A stretch of DNA of 49,812 nt from JBGSZX01 sp964640545. GTDB taxonomy: Bacteria > Bdellovibrionota > UBA2428. The stretch spans positions 1 through 49,812 of the forward strand of contig CAZXHL010000010.1 in assembly GCA_964640545.1 (NCBI GenBank), given 5' to 3'. The translations under genes were made by a program, and so were the position numbers. How positions within the stretch are numbered: position 1 is the first letter of the stretch; each line of letters opens with the position of its first letter. The notes under the pieces were generated by a model that ran no database searches, was not told where the DNA came from, and saw nothing but the letters and a program-made list of their open reading frames with translations. Positions 8,567 to 17,656 of this stretch are shown here, piece by piece.

Positions 8567-8616
8567 AATCACCTCAACTAATTCCGACCCAACTATACGA
8601 GTCGCCATTTATGGTG

Positions 8617-8635
8617 CAATCTGAATGCCAGATTG
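8617..8635. promoter_or_regulatory. Short palindrome upstream of the porin-like gene
   Basis: CAATCTG is separated by five bases from CAGATTG, about 50 bases upstream of the porin start, in the leader or promoter region. It could be an operator or a leader hairpin; nothing further can be said. Confidence 0.35.
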
Positions 8636-8729
8636 TTCACCTTTGTTTTTAAACACTTAGACCACACATCCATATCATTCTAAGATCGGTTACAAATTTT
8701 GCGTCCAAGTCGCCCAACTTATGGGCAAC

Positions 8730-10076
8730 TCAGCTCTTGCAGGGAGCAATCTTCTCCCTGAATTTTAGGCCCTTCATTTCCGCGCCGCCCTTTGTGTATT
8801 CGAGCTCGACATCCACCTTTTTGTCGCGTTTTAGAACTGCTGCATCGAAAGAAAGCTTTAAACCCATTTCGTGGTTGCGATCCGACAACTCATACTGAAT
8901 ATGAGAGTTAAATCGAACCGTGTAGCTATCCATCCGCCTAAACTCGACCTTTTGTTTAGTTGCTAGAGCAGGAAAAGATGACTCTATCCCTCTACGGAAG
9001 CACTTAGGCACCCTAGCCAAAAGGTGCCGCTTGAGATCAGTATCTTCTAGCAATTCCCAGCGCCATTTAAAATATTTCGAATCAAAACGGTCGCCCGCAT
9101 CGACAGTTTTCTTGCTCATGAAGTGATTTAATCTTTCACCATGAGTTTTTTCTGAAATCAGCCGATTCGCAATTTCACAATTCCGCAGCCCAACATCACT
9201 CAAGCTCCCCAAAACATTCACACAACTTAGGTTCGTCGCGGGCAAAGGGTACTCACTCACTACGGAAACGAAATTTCTGAAAACATTCTCTGGGGACTTA
9301 CTATATCCAGCTTGAACCAGAGCCACGATTTCACCACGATCATTGAGCAACGAAGATCCTGAATTACCTTTGACGGGGTTACATTCGTTGATCGCTATGA
9401 TCGGAGATAGCTCATGATCATATTGAGGATAGAGAAGAGTATTCATTACGGATTTGCATTGGCGTACAGCTGGTCTTGCATAGTAGGAAGAGCGATACAC
9501 ACTTGCCACTGAAGCACTGAATTCCAAGTTTTCGCGCTCAGGAACACCTGCATGACTAATCCTCGCCATAGGTCGACCCGGTAGAGACTCTTTGAGCTCC
9601 AAGACAGCAAAGTCCAATTCATATGAGGCCTTCTTCCTGGGGGAAATCGCTACGACTCTTTTGCACTCAACTCCGACAGATTTATGAATTACATCGCCAG
9701 CGGCATTTCTAATTTCAGGAAAGAATATTTCAACTCCACGGCAAGAATCAATCGCCCCGCTGGGAAGGCAGTGCGCGTTGGTCACAATAATATTCTCAGA
9801 TACCAAGGTTGAACTGCAAGATGAAATGGCTCCTGGGTATCCCTCGGCAGACAAGATCAAAGCCTGTCCATCATGACACTTGCCATCTTCACATTGAAAA
9901 ATTACAGGATCGCCCCAAAACTGAGGATAGTCCTTAGATTTTTCGTAATTTGAGTAGTAGTCGGAATCATAGTCCTCAAAACTATTGTCAAAGCTTCTAC
10001 CGCAGGATGCTGTCCCAAGGGGCAAAACAGCCAATAGCAACCACTGCTTATCCAACAAAGCTTTTAAGCGAAACAT
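8730..10076 (-). CDS. Trypsin-like (S1) serine protease lipoprotein
   Basis: About 448 residues. A lipoprotein signal peptide ends with LGTASC (lipid-modified Cys near residue 25). A chymotrypsin-fold protease follows, with His102 in VTNAHC, Asp155 in LDFAVLEL and Ser239 in KGNSGSSLL, which gives a complete triad. About 190 residues of unrecognised sequence follow the protease domain. The GNSGS rather than GDSGG form resembles V8 or glutamyl-endopeptidase-type members. A TTG start at 10085 is possible; I prefer the ATG at 10076, directly before the signal peptide. It lies upstream of the porin-like gene on the same strand, with a gap of about 160 bp and no obvious terminator between. Confidence 0.82.
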   Translation of the reverse strand: MFRLKALLDKQWLLLAVLPLGTASCGRSFDNSFEDYDSDYYSNYEKSKDYPQFWGDPVIFQCEDGKCHDGQALILSAEGYPGAISSCSSTLVSENIIVTNAHCLPSGAIDSCRGVEIFFPEIRNAAGDVIHKSVGVECKRVVAISPRKKASYELDFAVLELKESLPGRPMARISHAGVPERENLEFSASVASVYRSSYYARPAVRQCKSVMNTLLYPQYDHELSPIIAINECNPVKGNSGSSLLNDRGEIVALVQAGYSKSPENVFRNFVSVVSEYPLPATNLSCVNVLGSLSDVGLRNCEIANRLISEKTHGERLNHFMSKKTVDAGDRFDSKYFKWRWELLEDTDLKRHLLARVPKCFRRGIESSFPALATKQKVEFRRMDSYTVRFNSHIQYELSDRNHEMGLKLSFDAAVLKRDKKVDVELEYTKGGAEMKGLKFREKIAPCKS

Positions 10077-10212
10077 CCTTCTCAATGAGCAAGTGATATT
10101 CCACCTTAACGAAGGGAAATAATATAATTAATTCAACATCTTATTGATCCCCCGGGGCCCAGCCACGCCCAAACGGACAATATAGGTCCAGCCTCCGTCT
10201 AAAGTTTGAACA

Positions 10213-10258
10213 GGGCTAGCGGCCGAACCTAGGTCCCGCCGAAGCCATCAGCTAGCCC
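10213..10258. repeat. Inverted repeat at the 3' end of msrA
   Basis: GGGCTAGC (10213-10220) and GCTAGCCC (10251-10258) are perfect inverted repeats overlapping the msrA stop codon, with a shorter GGC/GCC pair inside. There is no T run, so it is a weak terminator candidate or an mRNA 3'-end stem. Confidence 0.35.
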
Positions 10259-10779
10259 CTAATATAATGACAAGAATAGCCGCCAGGGTTCTTCTTCAAA
10301 TAGTCTTGATGAAACCCTTCAGCTGAAAAAAACTCACTAGCCGGGACTAACTCCGTTACCACCGGACTTTTCCACAAGCCACTCGTCTGCGCTCGCTGTA
10401 TGGCCTTCTGGGCCGCGGAATTCTGCGCCTCATTTGTATAGAAAATGGCTGATCGATACTGAGTCCCACGATCATTACCTTGCTGATTTACAGTCGTTGG
10501 ATCATGCATGGTAAAAAAGAAATCCAGCAACTTATCAAAGCTCAGTAATTTCGGATCAAACTCAATCTTTATGGCTTCAGCATGTCCCGTATCACCGCGA
10601 CAGATGTCTTCGTATGTTGGGTTTTCCAAATGCCCACCGGTGTAACCAACCTCACTAGTGACCACACCTTCAAGATCATTGATGAGCTCTTGGACTCCCC
10701 AAAAACAACCCCCAGCCAATACCGCGACCTCCAAATTAAGGTCATTTCCAGAATCATAGTTCGAGTTTTCCTTTGTCAT
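10252..10779 (-). CDS. msrA: Peptide methionine sulfoxide reductase MsrA
   Basis: A 175-residue MsrA that reduces S-methionine sulfoxide in proteins and free methionine. The catalytic motif GGCFWG contains Cys25. The GYTGG, YEDIC.GDTGHAE and QYRSAIF segments are typical of the family. A C-terminal cysteine (GGYSCHYIRG) could act as a resolving residue. An in-frame start at 10800 exists, but the ATG at 10779 is preceded by TGAGGAC and gives the usual length. No signal peptide is present, so it should be cytoplasmic. Confidence 0.95.
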   Translation of the reverse strand: MTKENSNYDSGNDLNLEVAVLAGGCFWGVQELINDLEGVVTSEVGYTGGHLENPTYEDICRGDTGHAEAIKIEFDPKLLSFDKLLDFFFTMHDPTTVNQQGNDRGTQYRSAIFYTNEAQNSAAQKAIQRAQTSGLWKSPVVTELVPASEFFSAEGFHQDYLKKNPGGYSCHYIRG

Positions 10780-10903
10780 GTCCTCAGGTATAGCTCTCAA
10801 TATCCGCCAACAAAACAGGCTTTTAGCACACTGCGCTCATTGCCCTTCAAAAACTCAGATTTCCAATGGACTAGCCTCAGATCTCAACTAGACAGGGGCC
10901 AAT

Positions 10904-10942
10904 CATTAGTAAAACTTTGTCGACACTTAAGTTTTACTAATG
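10904..10942. promoter_or_regulatory. 14-bp perfect palindrome upstream of pstS (operator candidate)
   Basis: CATTAGTAAAACTT (10904-10917) and its exact reverse complement (10929-10942) flank an 11-base spacer containing GTCGAC. The right arm ends 60 bases before the pstS start codon. The sequence does not match the E. coli Pho box (tandem CTGTCAT-type repeats). It may bind a dimeric regulator, or form a leader hairpin if transcribed. Confidence 0.6.
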
Positions 10943-11002
10943 TATTAGAAGTAGCTAAAGTGGGCCATGAGCAGCCACATACACCCTTTTAAGGAGAAAA
11001 AG

Positions 11003-11962
11003 ATGAAAATGACACAAAAGTCCCTGACCCTAATTGCCTTGATTGCTTTGAGCGTAAGCCCTTTCGCCAAAGCAGAGCGCAAGCGCGTATCCGTCGACGG
11101 ATCAAGCACAGTATTCCCAATCATGGAAGCCTCAGCTGAAGAATTCCAGAACAACAGCAAAGGCAAAGTCCTTGTAACAGTTGGGATCAGCGGAACAGGC
11201 GGCGGGTTCAAAAAATTCTGCCGCGGTGAAATCGACATTCAAAATGCATCTCGCTCCATCAAACAAAAAGAAATCACAAAATGTTCAGAAGCGGGCATTA
11301 ACTATATCGAAATTCCGATTGCCTATGACGCCATCACATTAGTGGTTTCAAAAGACAACACCTGGCTCAAAGAAATCACCTTGGCTGAATTAAAAAAGAT
11401 TTGGGAACCAAGTGCGCAGGAAAAAATCAAAACTTGGAATCAAGTGCGCGCAGATTGGCCCGAAAAACCTATCCGCCTCTACGGCGCAGGATCTGATTCG
11501 GGAACATTCGATTACTTCACTGAAGTCGTAACAGGAACATCGCGAGCAAGCCGTTCTGATTACAGCGCCAGCGAAGACGACAACACACTTGTTCAAGGTG
11601 TTTCGCAAGACACTTTCGCACTCGGATACATCCCCTACTCTTACTACGACAACAACAAAAACAAGTTGAAGGCTTTAGCCGTGAAAGCGGATGCAAAATC
11701 TATTGGAGTTGTTCCCTCTCTCGATAACATTGCAACAGGGGCCTACCAACCTTTTGCACGTCCGATCTTTTTGTATGTTTCAATTAATTCACTTAAGAAG
11801 AAAGAAGTTGAAGACTTTCTAGGCTTCACTCTTGGCAACGCGACAAAACTCGTCACCGATGTGCAATCTATTCCACTTTCACCAAAGGCCTATGCAACAG
11901 CCATCGAAAAAGTGAAAGCGAGACAGCCTTCCATTCCAGGAACTAAAGAAGCCAAGCTCTAG
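11003..11962 (+). CDS. pstS: Phosphate ABC transporter, periplasmic phosphate-binding protein PstS
   Basis: A 319-residue periplasmic binding protein that delivers phosphate to PstCA. The signal peptide ends near FAKA (residue 24). The phosphate-loop motif VDGSSTVFPI, the NASRSIK segment and GSDSGTFDYF are characteristic of PstS. The start at 11003 has an AAGGAG SD. A more upstream in-frame ATG at 10967 would put twelve extra residues before the signal peptide. It is the first gene of pstSCAB, 6 bases before pstC, with a strong palindrome upstream that suggests phosphate-responsive or other regulated expression. Confidence 0.95.
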   Translation: MKMTQKSLTLIALIALSVSPFAKAERKRVSVDGSSTVFPIMEASAEEFQNNSKGKVLVTVGISGTGGGFKKFCRGEIDIQNASRSIKQKEITKCSEAGINYIEIPIAYDAITLVVSKDNTWLKEITLAELKKIWEPSAQEKIKTWNQVRADWPEKPIRLYGAGSDSGTFDYFTEVVTGTSRASRSDYSASEDDNTLVQGVSQDTFALGYIPYSYYDNNKNKLKALAVKADAKSIGVVPSLDNIATGAYQPFARPIFLYVSINSLKKKEVEDFLGFTLGNATKLVTDVQSIPLSPKAYATAIEKVKARQPSIPGTKEAKL

Positions 11963-11968
11963 GAACTC

Positions 11969-12850
11969 GTGTTTAAAAAACTCAAAGACGCGAGCGTAGA
12001 GGGAACCTTATTTCTTTCTGCGCTCGTCTCCGTCAGCATTACCTTTGCCATTTTATTTATTCTTTTCAGGGAAGCTCTTCCATTTTTTGAAGTCGTATCT
12101 CTAAAAGAGTTTTTTTTCGATACCCATTGGGCGCCGACCTTCTACCCTCCGCGATATGGGATTGCCCCACTTGTCGTAGGCACGATTAGCACAACGATCA
12201 TTGCCTGCGTCTTTGCTGTTCCGTCAGGTTTTTTAGTCGCAGTGTTACTCAGTGAGTACCTCAGTCACCGCGCACGCTCGATACTCAAACCGGTCATTGA
12301 ACTACTTGCCGCAATTCCATCCGTGGTCTTTGGGTATTTCGCCTTGCTAGTCGTCACACCGTGGCTTCAAAGTTTTTTTCCTAATCTCCAAGGCTTTAAC
12401 CGGTTGAGCGCGGGAATCGTCATGGGATTTCTCATCCTTCCCTACATGGCCTCTCTCAGCGAAGAAGCCTTAAAGGCAGTGCCCAAACATTTGCGAGAAG
12501 CCTCCATGGCCCTCGGTTGCAACAGGCTTGAAACTGCTTTGAAAGTTGTCACACCGTCAGCCATTTCCGGAATTAGCTCGGCCTGTATTCTCACGATCTC
12601 ACGCGCACTCGGCGAAACGATGGTCGTAGCCATTGCGGCCGGAGAACAAGCCAACCTTTCCTGGGACCCCTCTCAACCTGCCGCGACCATCACAGCCTTT
12701 ATCGTGAACCTAAGTAAAGGTGATTTGCCACACGGCAGTATAGGCTATCAATCTATTTTTGCGGCTGGCCTCGTGCTAAGTGTGATCACGTTTTCACTCA
12801 ATATCATGGCACACTTCTTCCGTAAAAAATTCCACAGGAGATATGTATAA
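11969..12850 (+). CDS. pstC: Phosphate ABC transporter permease PstC
   Basis: A 293-residue inner-membrane permease with about six transmembrane segments. The binding-protein-dependent transport signature is EEALKAVPKHLREASMALGCNRLETALKVVTP (EAA loop), which contacts PstB. It begins at GTG, with AGGA just upstream, six bases after pstS, and abuts pstA with no gap. The order S-C-A-B fixes its identity as the first permease. Confidence 0.93.
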   Translation: MFKKLKDASVEGTLFLSALVSVSITFAILFILFREALPFFEVVSLKEFFFDTHWAPTFYPPRYGIAPLVVGTISTTIIACVFAVPSGFLVAVLLSEYLSHRARSILKPVIELLAAIPSVVFGYFALLVVTPWLQSFFPNLQGFNRLSAGIVMGFLILPYMASLSEEALKAVPKHLREASMALGCNRLETALKVVTPSAISGISSACILTISRALGETMVVAIAAGEQANLSWDPSQPAATITAFIVNLSKGDLPHGSIGYQSIFAAGLVLSVITFSLNIMAHFFRKKFHRRYV

Positions 12851-13780
12851 ATGTTTGGCCCCAAGATGGATCTCAGTGTTCTCTCGAAGAGCCAACGTCA
12901 ACAGAAAATCTTGGCCCGAATTTTTGTAACTCTCGCTGCAAGCGTACTTGTTCTGAGCCTCACGGTTATTTTTGTTCTACTTGTCAGATTGTTTTTGGAT
13001 GGGACAGAACGACTTCACTGGGATTTTATCACCTCATTCCCAAGTCGCTTTCCTGAAAAAGCTGGAATTCTATCAGCATGGGTTGGCTCCTTTTGCGTTG
13101 TATTGCTCTGCTTGATTTGCTCCATTCCTCTCGGCATTGCCTGTGCGATCTACCTCGAAGAATTTGCAAAGAATCGCTTTTACAGTCCGTTTATTGAAAT
13201 TTGCATCGGCAACTTAGCTGGGGTTCCTTCGATTACGTATGGCCTGCTAGCCCTCGGTCTCTTCGTCTACCAGTTTGGCTTCGGGTCAAGCATCATGACA
13301 GCAGGCCTCACGCTTTCCCTCCTAGTTTTGCCTGTTATCATTATCAGCACACGGGAGTCACTAAGGTCTGTTCCACTTGGGATCAAAGAAGCGGCCTACG
13401 GACTTGGCGCAACAAAGGTTCAAGTTTTACGCCATCACCTTATTCCTTACTCCCAATCTGGAATTTTTACAGGCGTGATCTTATCTCTGTCTCGAGCCAT
13501 TGGAGAAACCGCACCACTGATAACCATAGGAGCCCTAACCTTCATTGCCTTTTTACCTGAGCCCCCCGTTATGGGAAGCTTTCCCTTCGTAAATTTTAAT
13601 TGGGTTTGGGAAAGCTTCACGGTTCTTCCGATTCAGCTATTCAACTGGACATCGAGACCCCAGGCAGAGTTTCACAAAAATGCTGCGGCAGCCTCTTTTA
13701 TTTTGGTTTGCCTTAGCTTGCTACTCAACTCCGTTGCTATTTTCATGAGGCAACGTCACAACAGGAAGAAATATGACTAA
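12851..13780 (+). CDS. pstA: Phosphate ABC transporter permease PstA
   Basis: A 309-residue inner-membrane permease and partner of PstC. Its EAA loop is TRESLRSVPLGIKEAAYGLGATKVQVLRHHLIP. The RAIGETAPLITIGA motif is typical of PstA. It begins immediately after the pstC stop and its end overlaps pstB by 8 nt, so the three membrane-complex genes are translationally coupled. Confidence 0.93.
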   Translation: MFGPKMDLSVLSKSQRQQKILARIFVTLAASVLVLSLTVIFVLLVRLFLDGTERLHWDFITSFPSRFPEKAGILSAWVGSFCVVLLCLICSIPLGIACAIYLEEFAKNRFYSPFIEICIGNLAGVPSITYGLLALGLFVYQFGFGSSIMTAGLTLSLLVLPVIIISTRESLRSVPLGIKEAAYGLGATKVQVLRHHLIPYSQSGIFTGVILSLSRAIGETAPLITIGALTFIAFLPEPPVMGSFPFVNFNWVWESFTVLPIQLFNWTSRPQAEFHKNAAAASFILVCLSLLLNSVAIFMRQRHNRKKYD

Positions 13781-14546
13781 CGATAGCCCAATTTTAAAAA
13801 TAGAAGGACTCAGCGTCTATTACGGAACTAAGCGAGTCCTGAATTCTGTAAATTTAGACATCAAGGAATTTGGAGTTACGGCTCTCATGGGACCTTCTGG
13901 TTGCGGGAAAAGTACCTTGCTTCGCGCCATCAACAGACTTCATGAACTCTACCCCAATACCAGAGTTGAGGGCAGTATCCTACTCAACGACGAGAGCTCA
14001 ACCGATCTCCTAAACACCAACCGTCCCGTCGAATGGGTTCGCAGCAAAGTGGGAATGGTCTTCCAGAAACCCAATCCTTTTCCAAAAAGTATTTTTGAGA
14101 ATGTCGCCTACGGTCTTCGAGTCCAAACCGACATGAACAAAAATGAAATTCAAGCCCGCGTGGAAACCTGTCTCAAAGATGCTGGCCTTTGGGAGGAAGT
14201 TCACGATCGTCTCGATGCTCCAGCTCAATCTTTGTCAGGCGGACAACAGCAGCGTCTTTGCATCGCACGAGCTCTAGCACCCGCTCCCTCCATCCTTCTG
14301 ATGGACGAGCCAACCTCGGCCCTGGATCCGATAGCGACTCAAGTCATAGAAGGTCTCATCCAAAAAATTTCCAAAGAAACTAGTATCATCCTTGTCACAC
14401 ACAGCATGCAACAAGCTAGGCGGATTTCTGATCACGCAGCGTTCCTATACCTTGGTGACATCGTCGAGTGCGATCAAACCAAAAAAGTTTTCGAATCGCC
14501 AGAACATGAGCTCACAAAAAGTTATATCGAGGGATCTTTTGGATAA
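13773..14546 (+). CDS. pstB: Phosphate ABC transporter ATP-binding protein PstB
   Basis: A 257-residue ABC ATPase that powers phosphate uptake. It has Walker A GPSGCGKST, Q-loop VFQKPNPFP, signature LSGGQQQR, Walker B ILLMDEPTSALD and the switch His in THSMQQARR. It overlaps pstA by 8 nt. In many bacteria phoU follows pstB; here a YchJ-like gene does, and no phoU lies nearby. Confidence 0.96.
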   Translation: MTNDSPILKIEGLSVYYGTKRVLNSVNLDIKEFGVTALMGPSGCGKSTLLRAINRLHELYPNTRVEGSILLNDESSTDLLNTNRPVEWVRSKVGMVFQKPNPFPKSIFENVAYGLRVQTDMNKNEIQARVETCLKDAGLWEEVHDRLDAPAQSLSGGQQQRLCIARALAPAPSILLMDEPTSALDPIATQVIEGLIQKISKETSIILVTHSMQQARRISDHAAFLYLGDIVECDQTKKVFESPEHELTKSYIEGSFG

Positions 14547-14943
14547 GCCTAAAGATTGCTATTGCCAATCTGGAAAGGCGGCTGAAGATTGTTGCCTACC
14601 TATTTTGGAAGGTCGAATTCAGGCTTCGTCGCCAGAAGCTCTCATGCGGTCTCGCTACACTGCTTTCTGCCTGGAAAATATCGAATACCTCCAGCAAACA
14701 ACGGATCCAGCCAAACAGGAAAGTTTTGATCTAGAACTCAATAAGAGCTGGGCCTCTAAGGCAGAATTCACCGGATTAGAAATCTTAGCATCTGAGGAAA
14801 TGGCTGACACCGGAAGAGTGGAATTCAAGGCTAGCTTTGATTTTGATGGAGAAAGCAGAACTCACCATGAAGACTCTGTATTTAAACGCATCGGTGGACG
14901 ATGGTATTTTCATTCAGGCGAAGTTTTTGAAGAAGATTCTTAA
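14539..14943 (+). CDS. YchJ-like (UPF0225) SEC-C-motif protein
   Basis: A 134-residue cytoplasmic protein with an N-terminal zinc-binding SEC-C-type motif (CYCQSGKAAEDCC) and the YchJ family core ALMRSRYTAFCLENIEYLQQTT. A C-terminal NTF2-like half has FDGESRTHHEDSVFKRIGGRWYFHSG. The function of this family is unknown. The likely start is TTG at 14539 with GAGGG upstream, inside the end of pstB (8-nt overlap). A reading from 14392 would overlap pstB by about 150 bp and adds residues unlike the family. Its coupling to pst is notable but may be only positional. Confidence 0.8.
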   Translation: MDKPKDCYCQSGKAAEDCCLPILEGRIQASSPEALMRSRYTAFCLENIEYLQQTTDPAKQESFDLELNKSWASKAEFTGLEILASEEMADTGRVEFKASFDFDGESRTHHEDSVFKRIGGRWYFHSGEVFEEDS

Positions 14944-14962
14944 CCCCAAGAGGGCCCGGATA

Positions 14963-16138
14963 CTACTGATCGAAACATGCTGAAATCTTTTTGATATGAT
15001 CGCCGTAGCTCATGGCGATGGCCCCACGCCAAGCATACCCTTCAAGTGGCGATGGTCTCGAGGTCGACTCATTGTCCAAGCAACTACAAGTTTCGCCCGG
15101 GACCTCAGAACAAGAATCCGTTTTACCCACACAAACATTTTTCAATTTCGAGACGAGATCAGCCGGCACTCCTGCAGCTTGAGCCTTGGAACCATCAAGA
15201 TAGATAAACGACCTTAGCGTCGTCCAATCTTCCATGGCCATTTTCTCAGTTCTCGAATCTTCATTCCAGACTTTAGCTCTGATCACTGCACATCGCATTC
15301 TGTGGCATCCAGCATTGTACATCGTTCCCAAGATCGCATCTCTATTGGCTTGCCCGAATCTTAAGCTCGAATCAAAATCAAAACCTTCGTTTCTAAATCT
15401 CGCATGCCGTAGTTGCTCCGCCTTATGCCCCTCTACTTTCTCCTGCCCGTACCAAAGAGAGGCGTAAAGATTGAAAGCGCTTTCCTTGAAATCCTGAACA
15501 GTGCGGATATCTTTCTTTCCATCATAACTAACCGATGCTGGCAGTCTGGTATCTGCTGGAGGATTGATTCTAAAGAATTTCTCATACGACTCGTAATCAT
15601 CAAAGGCCCAATCCACCGGCTTTCCATCTACAACTTTATTAATCGCCGTCATCTGCAACAATCCCGTGCCAGGTTTTTTGTAATATCTTGAGTTGGTGCT
15701 CTCCTCTTTAAAAGGATCTGCGCCAGTTTCTCTAATAGCCACCGAAAGCAGGAACGCGGCGTTGTCGCCTGCAACACTTTCTTCGGCCGCACGAGCCTTT
15801 AGATCATTCCAGTCACGTGGAAGAAAATCCCGAAGCGCTCTTCTTCGACTGAGCGAAAAGTTACTAAACTCTCCTCGCTTTGAATAGAAATCAGATAGTT
15901 TGCGATTGAATGTGTTCTCAACTGCGTCCATGCCTGCACCACAGGTAAAACTATTTACCCTGGTGTATTGTCCCTGTGGATGATCATCCCGAAACCACAC
16001 AGCTTCACGGCGATATTCTGGGAGTAAGTTCGTTACCGAACTAGATGGAATCTGTGAGCCTCCGGCTGTTAGCCCACCACTTCCTAAAAGTATCAAAAAG
16101 AGGCCAAAACAAGTCTGTGTTCCTGCGCGAATTCCCAT
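14963..16138 (-). CDS. Exported lysozyme/SLT-like protein (putative murein hydrolase)
   Basis: A 391-residue protein with an N-terminal signal segment. The core looks like the lytic-transglycosylase/lysozyme fold: LLSVAIRETGADPF with Glu137 in the position of the SLT catalytic Glu, then GTGLLQMT (157-164, compare GLMQ) and later TMYNAGCHRM (compare AYNAG). Six or more cysteines suggest disulfides in the periplasm. The long insertion between the Glu and later motifs is unlike standard SLTs. I infer peptidoglycan cleavage, but this is not certain. An AmpG/PAT-type transporter gene lies 184 bp upstream on the same strand, which would fit muropeptide release and uptake. Confidence 0.55.
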   Translation of the reverse strand: MGIRAGTQTCFGLFLILLGSGGLTAGGSQIPSSSVTNLLPEYRREAVWFRDDHPQGQYTRVNSFTCGAGMDAVENTFNRKLSDFYSKRGEFSNFSLSRRRALRDFLPRDWNDLKARAAEESVAGDNAAFLLSVAIRETGADPFKEESTNSRYYKKPGTGLLQMTAINKVVDGKPVDWAFDDYESYEKFFRINPPADTRLPASVSYDGKKDIRTVQDFKESAFNLYASLWYGQEKVEGHKAEQLRHARFRNEGFDFDSSLRFGQANRDAILGTMYNAGCHRMRCAVIRAKVWNEDSRTEKMAMEDWTTLRSFIYLDGSKAQAAGVPADLVSKLKNVCVGKTDSCSEVPGETCSCLDNESTSRPSPLEGYAWRGAIAMSYGDHIKKISACFDQ

Positions 16139-16321
16139 AGCTACATTTTGCTAGGAGCGCCACCAACTGTTAAGGCACTCGACGCAGGATTCGCTGACAC
16201 CTCATCGCCAATTTCTTAACGATCCCCGCCCTAAGTTCAGAGAATATTTAGAGTCGACAGTCTTTGATGTCCAAATTTGTCAGATAAAAAGTCTTAAAAT
16301 TCTTCGCCCTCACAAAGTCAA

Positions 16322-17518
16322 CTAAACTAATTGCCGAGTCTCTCGGGCAGCCACCCAGCGCAAACACCATATCGCTATTAGCGCAAAGATCACCTGCGGC
16401 AGCACAGTCAAAGTAAAACCCCACTCTTCGGAATAAGCTCCAGAAAACCAGGTGCACACTGATTCACTCATATTGATAGCGGCCATAAAAAGGCTAAATT
16501 CAAAGGCAGCAAACATCTTCTTTGTGTGCCCCATAAGATAGGCATACAAGCTGGCCGTGATAAGACCTATTCCCAAATAGAAAAGTGAAACCACTAAATA
16601 CATGATCCAGCCCGTCTCAAGGACATCGAATATCAACCCATAAAACAAACTCATCACCGAACTAAACAAAATAAACCAATTTAAAGCTCGTTGTTTGTTC
16701 CACTTGTCAGAGCAATACCCACCGACAAGAGCGCCGATCAACATCAATGCAGGAATCAATACAGCGAAGAGAAAAGAGCGATCCCCCTCCGGTACGCCAA
16801 TCGTCACCAAAGCAGCGCTATCAACCCCAGAAATTCCTTTAAAAGCAAAACCCGCAAAGAAGGTTGCAGAGATCAAGACCCAAGTTTTGGGAATAGAAAA
16901 CAACTCCTTCAATTTCACAAAGTATTCAGACAGGCCGATCGATTGCTCGGAAGACTTTTCATCTAGACCAGAGAAAAACAAACACAGCGTTGTGACCCAA
17001 ATACAGCTAGCTAGGATAAAAATCAAAGGCGACAATCCAAGACTATGCACAAGATACAAACTCACTCCTCCAAAAAGCGATCGTCCCACCAAGACTCCTG
17101 CCTGCATGTATCCATTCACAGAACCCAATTCCTTAGGATCAACACTACGAATCGCGAGGGTATCAATACAGATGTCCTGAGCCGCCGCGCAAGTAGCATG
17201 CAATAGCACTACAACAGTTAGTCCACTTAAGTCACCAAGGTCGATGTAGTAGCCAAACGCTAGGGCAGAGGCCCCCATCAGTAGCTGGAAAAAGAAAAGT
17301 TGAAACTTAACTGAGATTCCACGATAGCTAAGATTGTCGACGAGTGGTCCAAAGATAAATTTAAAAGACCAAGGAATCACAGCAAGCGCCATGAGGTTAC
17401 TTACTTCATCTAACGGGAAGCCTCTCTCAGTTAAGATCGCCGGTAGCGCCCACCAGATAAATCCGATTGGTGCGCCTTCAGCAAAGTACAGCAATGCAAA
17501 AAAGAGTTTCTGTCTCAC
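16322..17518 (-). CDS. MFS transporter of the AmpG/PAT type
   Basis: A 398-residue protein with about twelve transmembrane segments. Its first part (YFAEGAPIGFIWWALPAILTERG, then PWSFKFIFGPLVD) and the AAQDICIDTLAIRSV motif are typical of the AmpG / peptide-acetyl-CoA transporter branch of the major facilitator superfamily. AmpG imports anhydromuropeptides for peptidoglycan recycling. The start is GTG with GAGGAAG upstream. The neighbouring lysozyme-like gene supports, but does not prove, a muropeptide substrate. Confidence 0.75.
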   Translation of the reverse strand: MRQKLFFALLYFAEGAPIGFIWWALPAILTERGFPLDEVSNLMALAVIPWSFKFIFGPLVDNLSYRGISVKFQLFFFQLLMGASALAFGYYIDLGDLSGLTVVVLLHATCAAAQDICIDTLAIRSVDPKELGSVNGYMQAGVLVGRSLFGGVSLYLVHSLGLSPLIFILASCIWVTTLCLFFSGLDEKSSEQSIGLSEYFVKLKELFSIPKTWVLISATFFAGFAFKGISGVDSAALVTIGVPEGDRSFLFAVLIPALMLIGALVGGYCSDKWNKQRALNWFILFSSVMSLFYGLIFDVLETGWIMYLVVSLFYLGIGLITASLYAYLMGHTKKMFAAFEFSLFMAAINMSESVCTWFSGAYSEEWGFTLTVLPQVIFALIAIWCLRWVAARETRQLV

Positions 17519-17656
17519 GTCTTCTTCCTCATAGTCCTGATGAGTTTGACCAAATTTTCGTCAAGCAAATGACAATCTTTTGACTCAATTGTTGCAATTC
17601 AACATCATTATTCAGCTTTCTCAACAGTTAAGACAAATTAACCGAAGAGAATATAT

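Noticed and set aside
14392..14943. Long start of the YchJ-like gene
   Set aside because: The extra 49 residues overlap pstB by about 150 bp and do not resemble the family. The TTG at 14539 with GAGGG fits.
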